Assembly (NCBI GenBank): GCA_018136815.1
Contig: CM030931.1
Span: 2,409,801-2,473,800, forward strand
DNA length: 64,000 nucleotides
Source of the DNA: Isochrysis galbana
Taxonomy: Eukaryota > Haptophyta > Isochrysidales > Isochrysidaceae
Direction of reading: 5' to 3'
A program made the translations under genes and the position numbers. Of this stretch, positions 32,481 to 45,918 are shown one piece after another; the stretch's first letter is position 1; each line of letters begins with the position of its first letter. Under the pieces are notes generated by a model. It worked only from the letters and a program-made list of their open reading frames with translations. It had not been told where the DNA came from and ran no database searches.

Positions 32481-32869
32481 CTCAATGTTCTTGTGTTTCA
32501 CATTTAGGGCCTCAGCTTGCTGAGCCTCAAGTTGCACCTTCACCTTCACAAGAGTTGCACCGTTGCACCCGCACCCAGACCGACCCTTTAGGGTCCGCGG
32601 CCTCTACCTCCAACCTCCAAACCCACACCGCCAAGTTTTTCGGCGCGGAGACGGAGAGCTCCGGCGCCCCCTCCGACCCTCCGACGCTCTCGCCTCGCCT
32701 TCTCCCTTCCATCCCGCGAGCACAGCGCTACAGCGCACCCAGCTTGCTCGCTGATTCCGTCTCTTCTCTCGTTCTCCCAGAGTACGAAAATAGAATATTG
32801 GCTTTCTCTGTTTCTCTCTTTGTCTTCTTCTTCTCTCCGCTTTCCCCCCCGCGAGCCCGCGAGCCGAAG

Positions 32870-32945
32870 GAGCCAGAAGCTCTCTCCCTCTCTCTCCTCT
32901 CTCTCTCCCCTCTCTCTCTCTCTCGCTCGCTCGCTTGCTCGCCCT
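32870..32945 (+). promoter_or_regulatory. CT-rich tract upstream of the DEG1-like gene
   Basis: A CT-dominated tract lies 50-125 bp before the ATG at 32997, probably within the promoter or 5' UTR. Confidence 0.4.
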
Positions 32946-32996
32946 TCTTTCCGCTCCCCCATCTGTCCGACCCTGGTCTCTCTCACCTCCCTGCGT

Positions 32997-35120
<2,124 letters not shown>

Positions 35121-35888
35121 TTCTATAGAAGCGTCAGGTTTGGGGCTCTAAGATCAATCTTTCGCCGCTCATTTCCAATGTTTGCATGAAGGGCAGTGAA
35201 TGCCCGCCATCTCATGTCCACTAATAGTCTCCCCTACCCATATCCACGCCTATGGAATCTCACAAGAGTTCAATTCATGTAGGAATTGATCGTGCCGGAA
35301 GAGCGGGAAGGAGAGCTTTTCCTAGATGTTAATTGGGGCCTCATGGCTTGAGCCCATACCCGGTTGACATCCGACGCTTAAAGAGCGCAAACAAGGGCAA
35401 GATTCGCATAGAGCACGTTCTGCGCTCATGGAGATGTTGCACATAACGTTCGTCGTTATCGCGGAGCGCCATCGATGTCGCGCTACCGCAGGGCGCCGGC
35501 CCTCGTGGGCTAGACGTCAGCGGAAGTCAAGAGTCTACTATGCCTAGACGCCTCGATGTGTGTTTGTGCCCCTTATGAAAGCACCTTGTCCACAACAGGG
35601 TTCTATTATCATATTCTATCACTTATGATGAATGCCGCTCATGTTTCAGGATTCTCTTATCTATTTCATCTAGATCTAGCTCGAGTCAGCAATGAATCAT
35701 TGAATGGTCAATGAAACGGAGACATCGAAGTTTTGTGTGACTTTGTCGGAGCGAAGCTCGTTTCCTCTTTGGAAACAAGTCGCGAGGGCGCACCGGCGGC
35801 TAGCGCGGCGCGCGGTTCATCCGGGGAGCCCAGAACAGGCTCATCGGGAGAACGGGGAAGGTGAGCAGAATCAGGAGTGCCCACCAGA

Positions 35889-35895
<7 letters not shown>
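35121..35895. other. Intergenic, 3' flank of the DEG1-like gene
   Basis: No gene is supported. Probably 3' UTR followed by unique spacer. Confidence 0.4.
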
Positions 35896-35966
<71 letters not shown>

Positions 35967-35971
35967 GGAGA

Positions 35972-36056
<85 letters not shown>
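35896..36056. repeat. GA microsatellite
   Basis: About 160 bp of GA with periodic GGGA interruptions. No gene start lies directly beside it, unlike the other GA tracts. Confidence 0.9.
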
Positions 36057-36139
36057 CTCGAGGGTCAAAACACAATTCAAACTCCGGCTCGGACTACGGA
36101 GTAAAATCCAGTGCCCTCGCGAGTCCTGCCTCGAGTCTC

Positions 36140-36315
36140 GCGGGGCAGTCTCGCGGGGCAGCGCCGAAGGACGCGCTGCGGGACAGCGCTGAAGGACGCT
36201 GAAGGACGCTGAAGGCTGAAGGACGCGCTGCGGGACACCGCCGAAGGACGCTGAGGGGCACTGAGGGACGCTGGGGACGCTGGGGAACACTGAGGGACAC
36301 GCTGGGGGACTTTCG
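36140..36315. repeat. Degenerate short tandem repeat
   Basis: Units of about 10-12 bp around 'gaaggacgct' and 'gagggacact' repeat with drift. No coding signal is seen. Confidence 0.6.
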
Positions 36316-36607
36316 CGCGCGGGGGGGTGAGGGAAGAGAACACGGCGTCTCAACGCGCGGACGCGCGGACGCGAAAGAGAACCGCCGTCTCGGCGTGCGA
36401 GGGGGGGGGCCTCCCGTGCGCGCCACTTCATGCGCCGGTACCACTTGCTACTTGCTTCTCCTGCGCGTCGCTGCCTCAGCATGCGTGGTGCGTGGTTCCT
36501 CCCCCATGCCCCATTTCTCTGGTTCTCGGTCAAAAGCTTCGCTTGGATGCATGGGATCGTGGGTTGTGGAGCGCCCTCTCTCTTTCGGATAAAGGTACCC
36601 AGCTTTA

Positions 36608-37240
36608 TAGGACGAGTCCTACAATGTGGGACGACGTTGTGAACTATGAAGACACGGTTCAATCTAGGAATGGAGAGCTAGGATTTGGTTTCTGTGTTCA
36701 TCTCATTGCCCTCATTGAGTCCTCCTAGAGGCTCAAGACACCATTCTCAAAGCATAATGAGTTATTTGCCACTCGCGGAAGCCTTCCCGGCAAAAAACGG
36801 CGTTGTCCTACGAATTGCCGCAAACACCTGAGGACACGATTTGAGGCTCATGATGAGCTCCCTAGAACTTGCTCCCACGAGATGAAATGCTCTTTGGCAT
36901 GGGTTCTTTTCGACCTTCAGTGGAGACCAAGCTTGGTTTTGAAGCCCAATGAGAGTTTTGGCTGCTTTTGCCTCTTGCGGGGCAAAAACAAAACTCTCGA
37001 CGCACCCGGTGGCCTCCGATGGCCGAAGTACTCAGCTCACGCTGGAGCCGAAAGCTCGGTCAAGACGAAGTCTACAGCCTTGGCCATAGTGGGAGCTAAG
37101 GATCTCAAGACTGAGTTGGGACTATCCTTCAGTTGGTGGGAAGTCCCAATCCTTCACTCTCGAAAGTTGTGTGGCTTTCAAGCTCTGGGTCCTACAAATA
37201 CACCGAAATCGTAGGACGCGGTCCTATAATGTAGGACGGA
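36608..37240. repeat. Segment bounded by imperfect direct repeats
   Basis: The motif 'taggacg(ag/cg)gtccta(c/t)aatgt(g/a)ggacg' occurs at about 36608-36636 and 37212-37241, bracketing ~600 bp of lower-GC sequence. A 110-codon frame (36882-37214, +) lies inside and is not recognised. It could be a small non-autonomous element with its terminal repeats. Confidence 0.45.
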
Positions 37241-37804
37241 ACTTTTTAGCCGCTTTCTCTCGAAAGAGAAGGGAAGATTCCCAGTTTCCCCACCTTTCTT
37301 CCTCCCAGGCGCCTCGCAAATAGCTTTAATTTGCTTTCTCTACAGCGGTTCTTTATCTGCTTCTGGGGGCAATCAAGTTTAATTTACGACCTCTTCGTAT
37401 CTCCCCCTTAGGCACATCGCACTCCTTTCGTCTTATTTGGTAGGTCTCTTGGAATCTTGTGCGGCAGGATTGCCCCTCGTTTCCGTTATGGTGCGATTCC
37501 CCTTCCAGACGGGATCGCCGACAGATCGCCTTCTGATCGTCGTCCGTCGTCGTCTGGCCGGAGTGTTTGGGTTTGATTTTAGTCGAGTTACGTGAGAAAG
37601 TCGTGGGGCGAGGGTCGGGGTGTTTTCCTGGGTGTCGTTGTCCGTCGTCCTGTCGTCAGTCGTCATCCGTCGTCGCTCTCGCTCTCGTCGCTCTCGCTCT
37701 CGTAACACTCAGACCCTACAAACTCGCCTCGCCTCGCCAGCCCCTGCCACCACAGCCCTCCTCACACTCACCCTCGCCTTTCGCCGCTCGTTCCATGTCG
37801 CTTT

Positions 37805-37896
37805 CGCCGCCGTCCTCGCCCTCGCTCAAGCCCGCCTATCCGCCTTCCTCTGCTGACGGGCTTCAGCCCGTCAGCACCTCTGAAGTGGCCTCCCTC
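37805..37896 (+). repeat. Dispersed hairpin repeat, partner of 2-93
   Basis: See 1-95. The hairpin is at 37852-37875. Just downstream, 38002-38021 carries an R2 terminal motif (aaccaagtataaacttagtt). Confidence 0.8.
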
Positions 37897-38225
37897 TCCG
37901 CGCCTGCCGCCGGCTTCGCCCCTTCCTCATTGCCCTCAGGCCCTATGGGCCTTGCCAATTCGTCAGGCCCCCCTCCATGGCGACCAATCATAAGATTAGT
38001 GAACCAAGTATAAACTTAGTTGTCGAAAACAGGGGATGGTGATTGAACGCTTTTCCATGCTGTGGGTGATGGTGATTGAGCGCTTCTCGCCTACATAGCG
38101 GATAGCGGAACGCTGAGAAAGCCGACCCCCCCCGAAGCAGCGAACACCACCCCCTTGGCCCTTGGGAGTAAGGCTGTGAATAGGTTTGGTTTGGAGCTAA
38201 CATGTTTGAAGTAGATAGTGCCTTT

Positions 38226-39010
38226 CAGCTATCTTGATACATAGAGATAGTGCCCTTCGGCTATCTTGATACATAGAGATAGTGCGATTTGCCAAGTAGA
38301 TACCTAATATCTAGATATTAGGCATTAGGTATTGGGGATAGATAACAGCCCTTAGCTCCGGCTCCGGCCCGTAGTAGTCGCGCGTTTGTGTGTTGTGTGT
38401 GGTTGTGGTTGTCGAACCAATATGTGTCGTTGTGCGCACTACGGCACAAAGCACAAACAAAGCTCAAGCTCCTACCTATAAATATAGATATACATTAGTG
38501 TACCGTAAAAGGTATTAATTAAGGCGGGGGGCGCGCCCGAAAAGCGCGAGAGTGAGTACTAAGTACCTACAATACGTGGGCAGTAGGCGCGAGACTGCTG
38601 TAGCCCTTCGATCGGCGCGGGGCGCGAGCAGGCTGTCGCCATGGGCAGGAAGCGGTCCGCTGCGGCGGTGGACAGCAATATACTCTGTACGAAAGGCAGG
38701 GCAATCGGATGTAACTTTGAGCACTCCTTGCTGGCGGGAATGAATTATGAGTGAGGGCTTGTCGTGTGTGTGTGTGGTTCGCGCGCGCAGCGCGCCCTTA
38801 GATAGCTCCGCGCGCCCCCATCAGTTGTCTTCCGCGCGCCGCGTGCAAGCCTGTAGCCTGTAACCTCGGTGGCTATTAATAGGTTGTTAATAGCTTTTGT
38901 CATCACAGCTATCTTGATAGATAGAGATAGTGCTCCTTCGCTATCTTGATAGATAGAGATAGTGCTTTTGCTGGGTAGATAGCCTAATACCTTGATATCT
39001 GTCTATCATG
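38226..39010. repeat. ~100-bp direct repeats enclosing ~580 bp
   Basis: Two tandem ~35-bp units (ctatcttgata(c/g)atagagatagtgc) followed by a 'gtagata(c/g)cctaata' tail occur at 38226-38330 and again, diverged, at 38906-39010. The arrangement resembles short terminal direct repeats. No coding sequence is recognised between them. Confidence 0.6.
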
Positions 39011-39308
39011 TTCACAGCCTTACTTGGGAGCCGGGAGTGTACTCTTACAATATTGTATCTGACGAGAACCGAGACGGAGCGCGCGCCCGCTCCGCGCCCG
39101 AACCGCATTTGATGAGCCATCTCAAGGCGTTTTCCGACCCCCCTGAACCGCCCAAAGCGCTTCGCGCGCGACCCCCCCCCCAAACCAAATAACCACACCA
39201 CGAAAATACCGACCCTCCCCCCCAACCGAAACCGACACCCTAAAGTCGGCCTAAAACCGACCCCCCCCGATTTTTTTTATCGCAGACTTGTACTCATGAT
39301 TCAACAAG

Positions 39309-40844
39309 TCACATGTTGAAAAACATCTCCATCGGGTCCATTGTGCCCGTTCTGTGCGACGACGGAGACGAGAAGGTCTCATGTTGCGCTGCTGCAGGCG
39401 CCCCCGCACTCCATGCGTGATGGGTCGTGTTGCTCATCGTAGCCGACGTGGCCATACAAGCGCTAGGGCAACTCCATCCTAGGCTCGACAGAGATACACG
39501 TGGCAGACCCGAGTCCAAAGGAGAGGCCATAGGCGGCGAGGGAGTGGGCACCTCGGCGGGTGTGGCAACAAAGTTTTCCGGTATGCTAGTAATCTCGTTC
39601 ACCCTCGTCAATCCACGGTGCCCTTCAACCAAAACCGGGACGCCAGGTTCATTAGGGCGTATCGGTGCGATCACGCGGCGTTCACTTGGCGCATGCTGTA
39701 CTGACGCACTACCATGCCCATCGCTTGCGTTGGGGGCGGACATTACCAACGGCTCCGATGCCCCGAGTGGTGCGTCTACCCTAGAACGCCTCGGGTTGCT
39801 GCTTGCCTTAGCCGTAATGGTTAGGGTCCTCTTCGCAATCTCAACCAACATTTCACAGGTTACCGGACGCGTGGGAATTACAATTACGGTCTGGTGGTGA
39901 GGGTCGATCTTGCCCTTCGTATCGTTTGAACTTGGCGTAGCGCTCCCGCGATGTGTGGCATTGACGGCTTGGCTAAACTCTGGACCTGATCTTGAGGCAT
40001 GACTTGGCCTAATTTTCTCTGAGCTACGCCGGTCACGTGAAGCGGCATCTGACTCGAATACACCTGGCATTTTGCTGTCCGTGGCACGAGAACGGCTTCT
40101 GTGGCCCTCTGACGCCCGAAAGCTAGTAGGTAGTCTGCGTTTCCCACGTGATGGATTTGCGACAGCCTGCCCAGCATTTGCAGGTGTCGCTGTCGATCCG
40201 GGACTTGCAGGGCCAGACGCTATGTTCATCGATGGAAGGCTAGCTGATGGGGCGGCAACCTCCACGAGAGACTGGCTATTGTACCCCGTTGTTATTGCCT
40301 GGGCCGTTGCATCTGCCGATGGACGGGAGGAGGCCCTCCTTGCACGTTCTAAGAGCCCAATGACATGCTTGCAAAGATACGGGCTGGAATGACAGTCTTC
40401 GCCTTCCAGCACACCGCCATTGTGATGCGATGTGGAGAATGGACATGAGCATTCTACACGGCAGAGAAGAGGGCGCGGTGGAGCGGCTATCCGCACGGAC
40501 ACCTTGTAGCTCCTCCCATCTGTGCCGTGGCAAATACATTGGAGCTTCAGGCTCTGGAATTGCTCTCTAGGAGTATTCGGCCCGCCATTAACGTCGATGG
40601 CACTTGAAGTCCTGCTTGCACTTCCTACATCGAAACGCTCAAAGTGTTCCTCGCTGAAGAGGAGATCGGACTTCGCGAGGTCGCGGCCGCGCTTGAGGCG
40701 CTGGGGCGCTCCGGGGTCGTCCCCCACCACCTGCTCAATGTCAGTATCAGTGTACGCGTCCGCCCATGCACCATCAGCTGAGCGCACGCGGATGCAACCT
40801 GCGGACAGCGGGCCGCATCTCTCGCTCGGTTCAGTCTCGCACAT
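39309..40844 (-). CDS. SWIM-type zinc-finger protein
   Basis: An intronless frame of 511 residues from the first in-frame ATG at 40844. A longer frame exists upstream, but only from a GTG. Residues ~124-170 form a SWIM finger: C132-S-C134 (VECSCPF), a 23-residue insert, then C158-K-H160 (YLCKHVIGLL), the CxC…CxH zinc-ligand pattern. SWIM domains mediate DNA or protein binding and occur in MULE/FAR1 transposases, plant MEKK-like proteins and ubiquitin ligases. No transposase, kinase or RING region is seen here. The rest (about 170-511) is Ser/Pro/Ala-rich and probably disordered. A short conserved-looking island, HHQTVIVIPTRPVTCEMLVEIAKRTLTI, lies in the middle. Function is unknown. Confidence 0.75.
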   Translation of the reverse strand: MCETEPSERCGPLSAGCIRVRSADGAWADAYTDTDIEQVVGDDPGAPQRLKRGRDLAKSDLLFSEEHFERFDVGSASRTSSAIDVNGGPNTPREQFQSLKLQCICHGTDGRSYKVSVRIAAPPRPLLCRVECSCPFSTSHHNGGVLEGEDCHSSPYLCKHVIGLLERARRASSRPSADATAQAITTGYNSQSLVEVAAPSASLPSMNIASGPASPGSTATPANAGQAVANPSRGKRRLPTSFRASEGHRSRSRATDSKMPGVFESDAASRDRRSSEKIRPSHASRSGPEFSQAVNATHRGSATPSSNDTKGKIDPHHQTVIVIPTRPVTCEMLVEIAKRTLTITAKASSNPRRSRVDAPLGASEPLVMSAPNASDGHGSASVQHAPSERRVIAPIRPNEPGVPVLVEGHRGLTRVNEITSIPENFVATPAEVPTPSPPMASPLDSGLPRVSLSSLGWSCPSACMATSATMSNTTHHAWSAGAPAAAQHETFSSPSSHRTGTMDPMEMFFNM

Positions 40845-41639
40845 CTCCGGCGCATGCAGCCGTACCGCTGGTACTCCTGCACAGCACCCGGCACCAACAG
40901 CTCGGCGCACTGCCTGTCCTCTCGCCCTTCACCAACGCCGCGGCTCCACGTTCTCCTCCCCTCCCTCCCCCCTCTCTCCTCCCCTCCCTCTCCTCTCCGC
41001 TGGACGCTCCCGTGCAGCAGCCCGGAGCGGGCCGGAGGAGGGAGTGAGGGAGCTGTGAAAAGATTCGAGGCTATGAATCAAGGTGCAATGGTATGTGAAA
41101 AATCAAACGAGAAAGTAGTATGTTGAGTTTCACAGGAGCCCCCGTACGCCTCCCCCCCCCGCTGTGCCTGCAATTGCTCACGCTCAGGACTGGCAAGCCC
41201 GATAACAGTCGCCATTTTCGCAGCTGGACTGGCATAGATAGGTCGGAGCAGTTCTGATTAACGACGAGTCCAGATCCAGATCATCCTTTACAAAAAAATT
41301 CTTGAAGGTGACTACTCACTACTCCCTGCGATACGCTATCCCTTCCCCGGGGGTCTCCGACCGACATCGCCCATTGCCCCACCCTCACTCCCCTCTTCGC
41401 CCCCCCCCCCCCCTCGTTCCTTTTTGTTCGGTTTCGGGGGTCGACCCATGTGCCATGTGCGCTACTTTGGGTCAGGCGACGGGGGAGGGGGAGGGGGGGG
41501 GGGGGGGAGGGAGGGCGAATGGCGAATGGGCGAATCGCACCATTTCTTGGCGAAGATGAAGATAGAAGATTTTCGTAGGTAGTGGCAGGTAGCCCCCCCC
41601 CGGAGGTTTTTTATTGGGCATCGCGCCACGGTCAAAAAA

Positions 41640-41960
41640 TGCAGTCCAGCCCTTACTATATGTTAAAAAGTCCCTGTTTGACCGCCCTAGTTTGGAGCCC
41701 TCCCTGCTGACCTGCTGTCTGCTGCTGCTGTGTTTCCCATCTCCATCTAGTAGATGCGATCATCTGCTAGATATCTAGGACGCGCTTCCTCCGAGGGGTG
41801 TGCCTCCGGAACAAACGCGGAGTCCGCTGCAACCTTTCGCACGAGGTTCCAGGCGCCTGGATCGACAACAAGTGCACGACCACCTGGCTACGGTCCCACA
41901 GCACTAAGCTTAAACCGGCACAGACTAGAAGAAGAAAACTCTGACCCCCTCCCATAATTT
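41640..41960. repeat. R1 tail scrap and LINE-associated module
   Basis: 'gtttgaccgccctag' near 41677 is the R1 tail core. Bases 41893-41953 match the 'cagcacta…aaaactctgac' module seen at 18566-18620 and 45586-45643. Between 40845 and 42050 no further gene is seen; poly-C and poly-G runs lie near 41400 and 41490. Confidence 0.5.
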
Positions 41961-42050
41961 ATTTAATAGACGGGGAAAGGAAAATGTGGACGCGTATTCT
42001 ATTTGTACTCCATTCTTGCCTTTTGTTTCGTTGCATCGTACGCTGAGGCT

Positions 42051-42851
42051 ATGGCCGCCACGCTCGGCACAACCGCCAGCCCGTCCCGCGGGTCCAGTCC
42101 GCGGACAGCACGGTTGTCCAGGAAATCGATTGCACAGCAGGAGGAGAGAGAACCAAAGGTTTACCTGGAGGTGTGGGCCGACGCAGAGCCCTTGGGGCGC
42201 CTTGTCGTGCAGCTCTTCTCAAACACGGTGCGCCACGCAAAGGTCGAGCGGCTCGCCCATTGTCTGCACCCCTGAGGGCGGCGATGCCGTGCGCCCTGGT
42301 TGGTGCCGATCATGGTCCCGTTGTCCTCATACTCTCTTAGGTGCCGAAGACCGCCGACAACTTCAGGGCCCTTTGCACCGGGGAGGTGAGTGACCACTGC
42401 AAGAGTAGTGAGCCCAAAACATATCTGCATTACTCCTGATGCTTACCGGCAGCTCTTGTGCGCCTCGCAGTATGGTTATGGTTATCAGGGGTGCACCTTC
42501 CATCGTGTCATCCCAAACTTCATGGTTCAAGGTGGTGACTTCACGAGGTTTGACGGAACTGGCACAAAGTCAATTTATGGCAAGACATTCCCTGACGAAA
42601 ACTTTCATTTCAAGCACACTGCCCCAGGTCTGTTATCCATGTCAAACTGCGGACCTGACACGAACGGGTCTCAATTTTTCATTACTACTGCGCCTGCGGA
42701 CTGGCTCGATGGTAAGCACGTGGTATTTGGGCGCTTGGTGGACGGTACGCTGGGGGTACTCAAAAAAATTGAATCGTTTGGGTCAGCTTCAGGGGATACC
42801 AGCAAGAAGCTCATCATCCACCGCTGCGGAGAAATACTTGATGATGACTGA
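42051..42851 (+). CDS. Cyclophilin-type peptidyl-prolyl cis-trans isomerase
   Basis: Three exons (42051-42227, 42341-42385, 42471-42851) in phase 0 give 200 residues. The cyclophilin core starts near residue 37 ([20 protein letters not shown]). It includes [30 protein letters not shown] (catalytic Arg), [13 protein letters not shown] and [11 protein letters not shown], where the Trp that confers cyclosporin sensitivity is retained. The enzyme catalyses proline isomerisation during protein folding. The ~35-residue N-terminal extension is Ser/Thr/Arg-rich ([23 protein letters not shown]). It could be an organelle transit peptide or a disordered tail, and no clear hydrophobic signal follows the ATG. 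The terminal sequence LIIHRCGEI is typical of the fold's last strand. Confidence 0.93.
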
Positions 42852-43146
42852 TTTGTGGGACCGTCAATGGTTATGACTGTGCATGTGCAACGAAATATCG
42901 AGCATGGCTGCTTGCCAATGCCGTCCAGCTCCCGATGGGAACTTCATTGAATACCCCTTTCTACTTGCTCTATCTAGCTAGCGTTGTCAATAGGAGCATG
43001 CAGCAATCAAAACCAATGGATTCCATTTTCTTGCGGTATCTCCTAAAGAAGTACACGCGAGCCCGGAGGGGCATAGGGGGGGGGGGGGCAAGGTACCCCC
43101 ATGGTCCCTACTCCCTACTCCAAGAGTAAGTTGTAAAAGTTGTGTC
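42852..43146. other. Intergenic, 3' flank of the cyclophilin gene
   Basis: Nothing recognisable apart from a G-run near 43076-43088. Confidence 0.4.
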
Positions 43147-43335
43147 AACTAAGTTTATACTTTATACTTAGTTCGCCCATGAGGCACGAGCCCCCCCCTC
43201 CTCTCCACTCCTCCCCTGCTGTCGGGGAGGTACTACCAATCCTCTTGGCATGCCTGATGGCTTGCCAGGAGCACACTGCCCGGCTGACCCATACCCCTCC
43301 CCACGGGCTCGCCTGACTCGCCCGCCCTAGTCTGT
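43147..43335 (+). repeat. Partial R2 element, left end
   Basis: Starts with a doubled terminal motif (aactaagtttatactttatacttagttcg), then 'cccatgaggcacgagcc' and R2 left-half sequence, including 'tggcatgcctgatggcttgcc'. Confidence 0.65.
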
Positions 43336-43814
43336 CGCCTGTCGTGGCCAGCACATCGCCATCGCTCCATCGCTCTGACCAACCCCTCCTTGACGGATCG
43401 AGCATGACCACTGGCTCTGTGGCAAGTTGAGGTCTTGTGGTGTGTCAGTGTGTGGGTGTGGTTGTGACTGTGAGTCTGTAGCATGGGATGTAAAAAAAAA
43501 TTCTTAATAATCTCGCCGCGCGCGCGACCCTGCACCTCCTCCCTGCAGCCACGCCCGCTTCCCTTACCCCCCCTCCACCTGCCTTGCGGCGCGTCCCCTC
43601 GTGCTCTACCTAGGGGCTGGGTGAAGTGGGTTTCCAGTGGCGGACGGTGTGCGCCGGTCCCCGACGGCTTATCGCTCTCCTTCCTTCTACGCCGCCGGGC
43701 TACCGGTTTCTTCCTAGTCCTTTTCGCGCCGGGTGCCGGGCGTCTGGTGTACGGTGCGTCTGCTGTGGGTGCCAGCCGGGTGAGAGGCGGTACGCCTTGT
43801 GGGAGCGTTCGTTA

Positions 43815-44642
43815 TTAGGCGAGCCGCTCCACCATGTCGAGCGCTTGTGCTATCAGCTTCAAGTTCACACTCATGACTAGGCTCCCTTTGTTATTAGTTT
43901 CGTATACGGGGGTGCTGAGGTCCCGTGGGGACTTGATCTTCGGCTTCCTGCCTTGGGAGGCCTTGTTTGTGCGCGCGGTCGAGGTTCCGTCCGGGGGCCC
44001 AAGGCCTCTGACGAGGACCGTGAACCTGCTCAAGGTTCTTTCGATGACTGGTACGTGGTGGAATGGGTATTGATTGAATTCTACTCTATAGCTATAGAAG
44101 TCGCCTATTATGTGTCTCCACGCTATTAGGTAGAGGGCTTTAAGGCTATCGGGTGTCGGTGTGTTCGGGTATGCGAACAGTCTGTCTTTTATCTTCTGGT
44201 TTGTCGATCTGTCGCTCGCGGGGGTGAACCCCGCCACGGCCTCTATGGTTTGGAATATCCGAACCGTGGAGGAGCATCTGGCTAGGTGTGTCGAGTCCTC
44301 GCGGTGTTTTCCGCAGAGTCTACATTTTGTGGTGGTTGCCGACGCGAACCGGTTTCGTGTGCCCAGCCTTCTGTGGGTGATGTGCTTAAAGTGGGGGTGT
44401 TTGTCCGTGTGTTTTAGCAGGGGGTGGGTATAGAGTTGTGCCACGTGTTTCCATTCGTCGTGTGTCATTTCGAGCTTCCGCTGATGCTGATGCTGAAAGC
44501 TGCCTCTGAAGCCTCTCCAAAGCCCAAAGCCCCCATGAGCTTTTGTGGGGCGGCGAAGGGATGCCGTTCGTTGCGGTTGACTCCGGTTGTTAGAACTTAT
44601 AGCGTCGTATGACATCTTGTTAGTTAGCATTACTAGCCACAA
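43815..44642 (-). mobile_element. Non-LTR retrotransposon (LINE) ORF2 C-terminal fragment
   Basis: A 275-codon minus-strand frame. It contains CRLCGKHREDSTHLARC, matching the CCHC-like zf-RVT motif that follows the reverse transcriptase in many plant-type and algal LINEs. Downstream of it are tryptophan- and aromatic-rich helical-looking segments and a basic tail. No reverse transcriptase or endonuclease motifs precede it, so the copy is 5'-truncated. The assignment rests on this one motif and on the order around it. Confidence 0.55.
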
Positions 44643-44689
44643 CTATCAGTAAAACTGATAGGGTCATGGGGGCCCCGTGCCCCCCCTCC

Positions 44690-45345
44690 TCCATCGCAGA
44701 CACCCCCTGGGTGGGCCTGCACACTCAACCTCAGCCCCTGCCTGTTGGCAGGGGCTGAGCTGACACCACTCTGGCACTGACCCTCGCCGAGCGCGCATCG
44801 CGCGCCGCACGCATTCGCCTGCACTGGCCCCTGATCGTACTGACCCCCCACTCCACCACTGAGCCACAGACCACCTGAGCCGCCAGGAGGGCACCCAGGA
44901 CCAGCGAGGCCAGCGAGGGAGAGGCAGGAGAGGCCAGGGGCCCAGCCCCAGCCTCCACTGCCCCCTGAGCTGGCCCAGCTGGCCCTCTGGGGGGACCCGA
45001 GGGTCCCCTCAGAGGGGTGCCATGGCGCGCGCAGGCATCGCACGCCCGTAAGAGAACGAAGAGAACCGCGAGAAAAGAACGACAAAAAAACGACGAAGAA
45101 AAGGTAAAACTCACGCCTGTTTACGGTATGTTTACAGGCCAACACCCCGAGCGACACACGAACGCCGCGAAAACGCGGAGATACTTGAAAAAGACGCGAG
45201 AAGAGGGGGCCGAGACCTCCCAGGGGCACGAAGTGTCACATGCAACAGGCGTTTACGTTTGTTCTGCCACAGGAACACCACACCAGCAGGTCTGCCCCAG
45301 CCCACCCCCTGCACTTGGCCCGTTGTAGTGCACGCGGCCCCCCCC
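44690..45345 (+). repeat. Diverged R2 copy
   Basis: Shares with R2 the 'gccagcgagggagaggcagg' block, 'gcccagccccagcctcc', an intron-like GTAAAA…TTTACAG segment (45104-45138) and the 'gtagtgcacgcgg' right-end motif, but differs widely elsewhere. Confidence 0.55.
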
Positions 45346-45479
45346 CCCGATACCAAAGACAAAGGAATGAAGGGGGTGGTGTAAGGGAGTGAGTAAACTG
45401 GGGTATAGGCGATGTCGTGAGTGAGTACCGTGTGTACGTGGACTGTATAGCTAGCGTGAGTAGCCCGAATCTTCAGAAG

Positions 45480-45645
45480 TTTTATTATTATTAGCATTAC
45501 TAGCCACATCCACATCCACCGGACGAGCCATGCGCCAACCGCGCACACCCCCATCGCGGGGGAGGGGCTCCGCTGCCGTCGAAGGGCTACGGTCCCTCAG
45601 CACTAATAAGGTTATACTAACACAACAGTAAAATTCTGACGCCGG
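45480..45645 (-). mobile_element. LINE-associated 5' module
   Basis: Nearly identical in part to 18505-18560. On the minus strand it begins near 'gtcagaattttactg' and contains 'atggctcgtccgg'. It ends with 'gtggctagtaatgct', which also starts the LINE frame at about 44640. The three copies probably mark the 5' region of one retroelement family. Confidence 0.45.
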
Positions 45646-45768
45646 TCGAGAGCGGATTGTGAGGGTCGCGGTCGGGTCCAAGCGAAAGGGGGAGAGGGAC
45701 TCCCTTTACCCTAGAGGCATGAGCCTCGTAGAACGGCCCGCTTCGTGAAGCGGCCCGCAACGTTCCCC

Positions 45769-45918
45769 ATGGCTCCCACGGCCAAGCCCAAGCCTCCCTC
45801 GCGCCCAGAGATGCCTAAACAAAGGGCACTAACTACACCATGCAGGCCCGCGACAAGGCCGACGATCTTCGAGAGCGAGAGCGAGCTCGCCGCGCATCAC
45901 TTGCGGCATGCCATCTAG
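45769..45918 (+). CDS. Small hypothetical ORF
   Basis: A 49-codon frame (MAPTAKPKPPSRPEMPKQRA…) with a plausible ATG context in otherwise unannotated sequence. An acceptor-like 'ccatgcag' inside it could also mark a spliced exon. No family is recognised, and it could be chance. Confidence 0.15.
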   Translation: MAPTAKPKPPSRPEMPKQRALTTPCRPATRPTIFESESELAAHHLRHAI

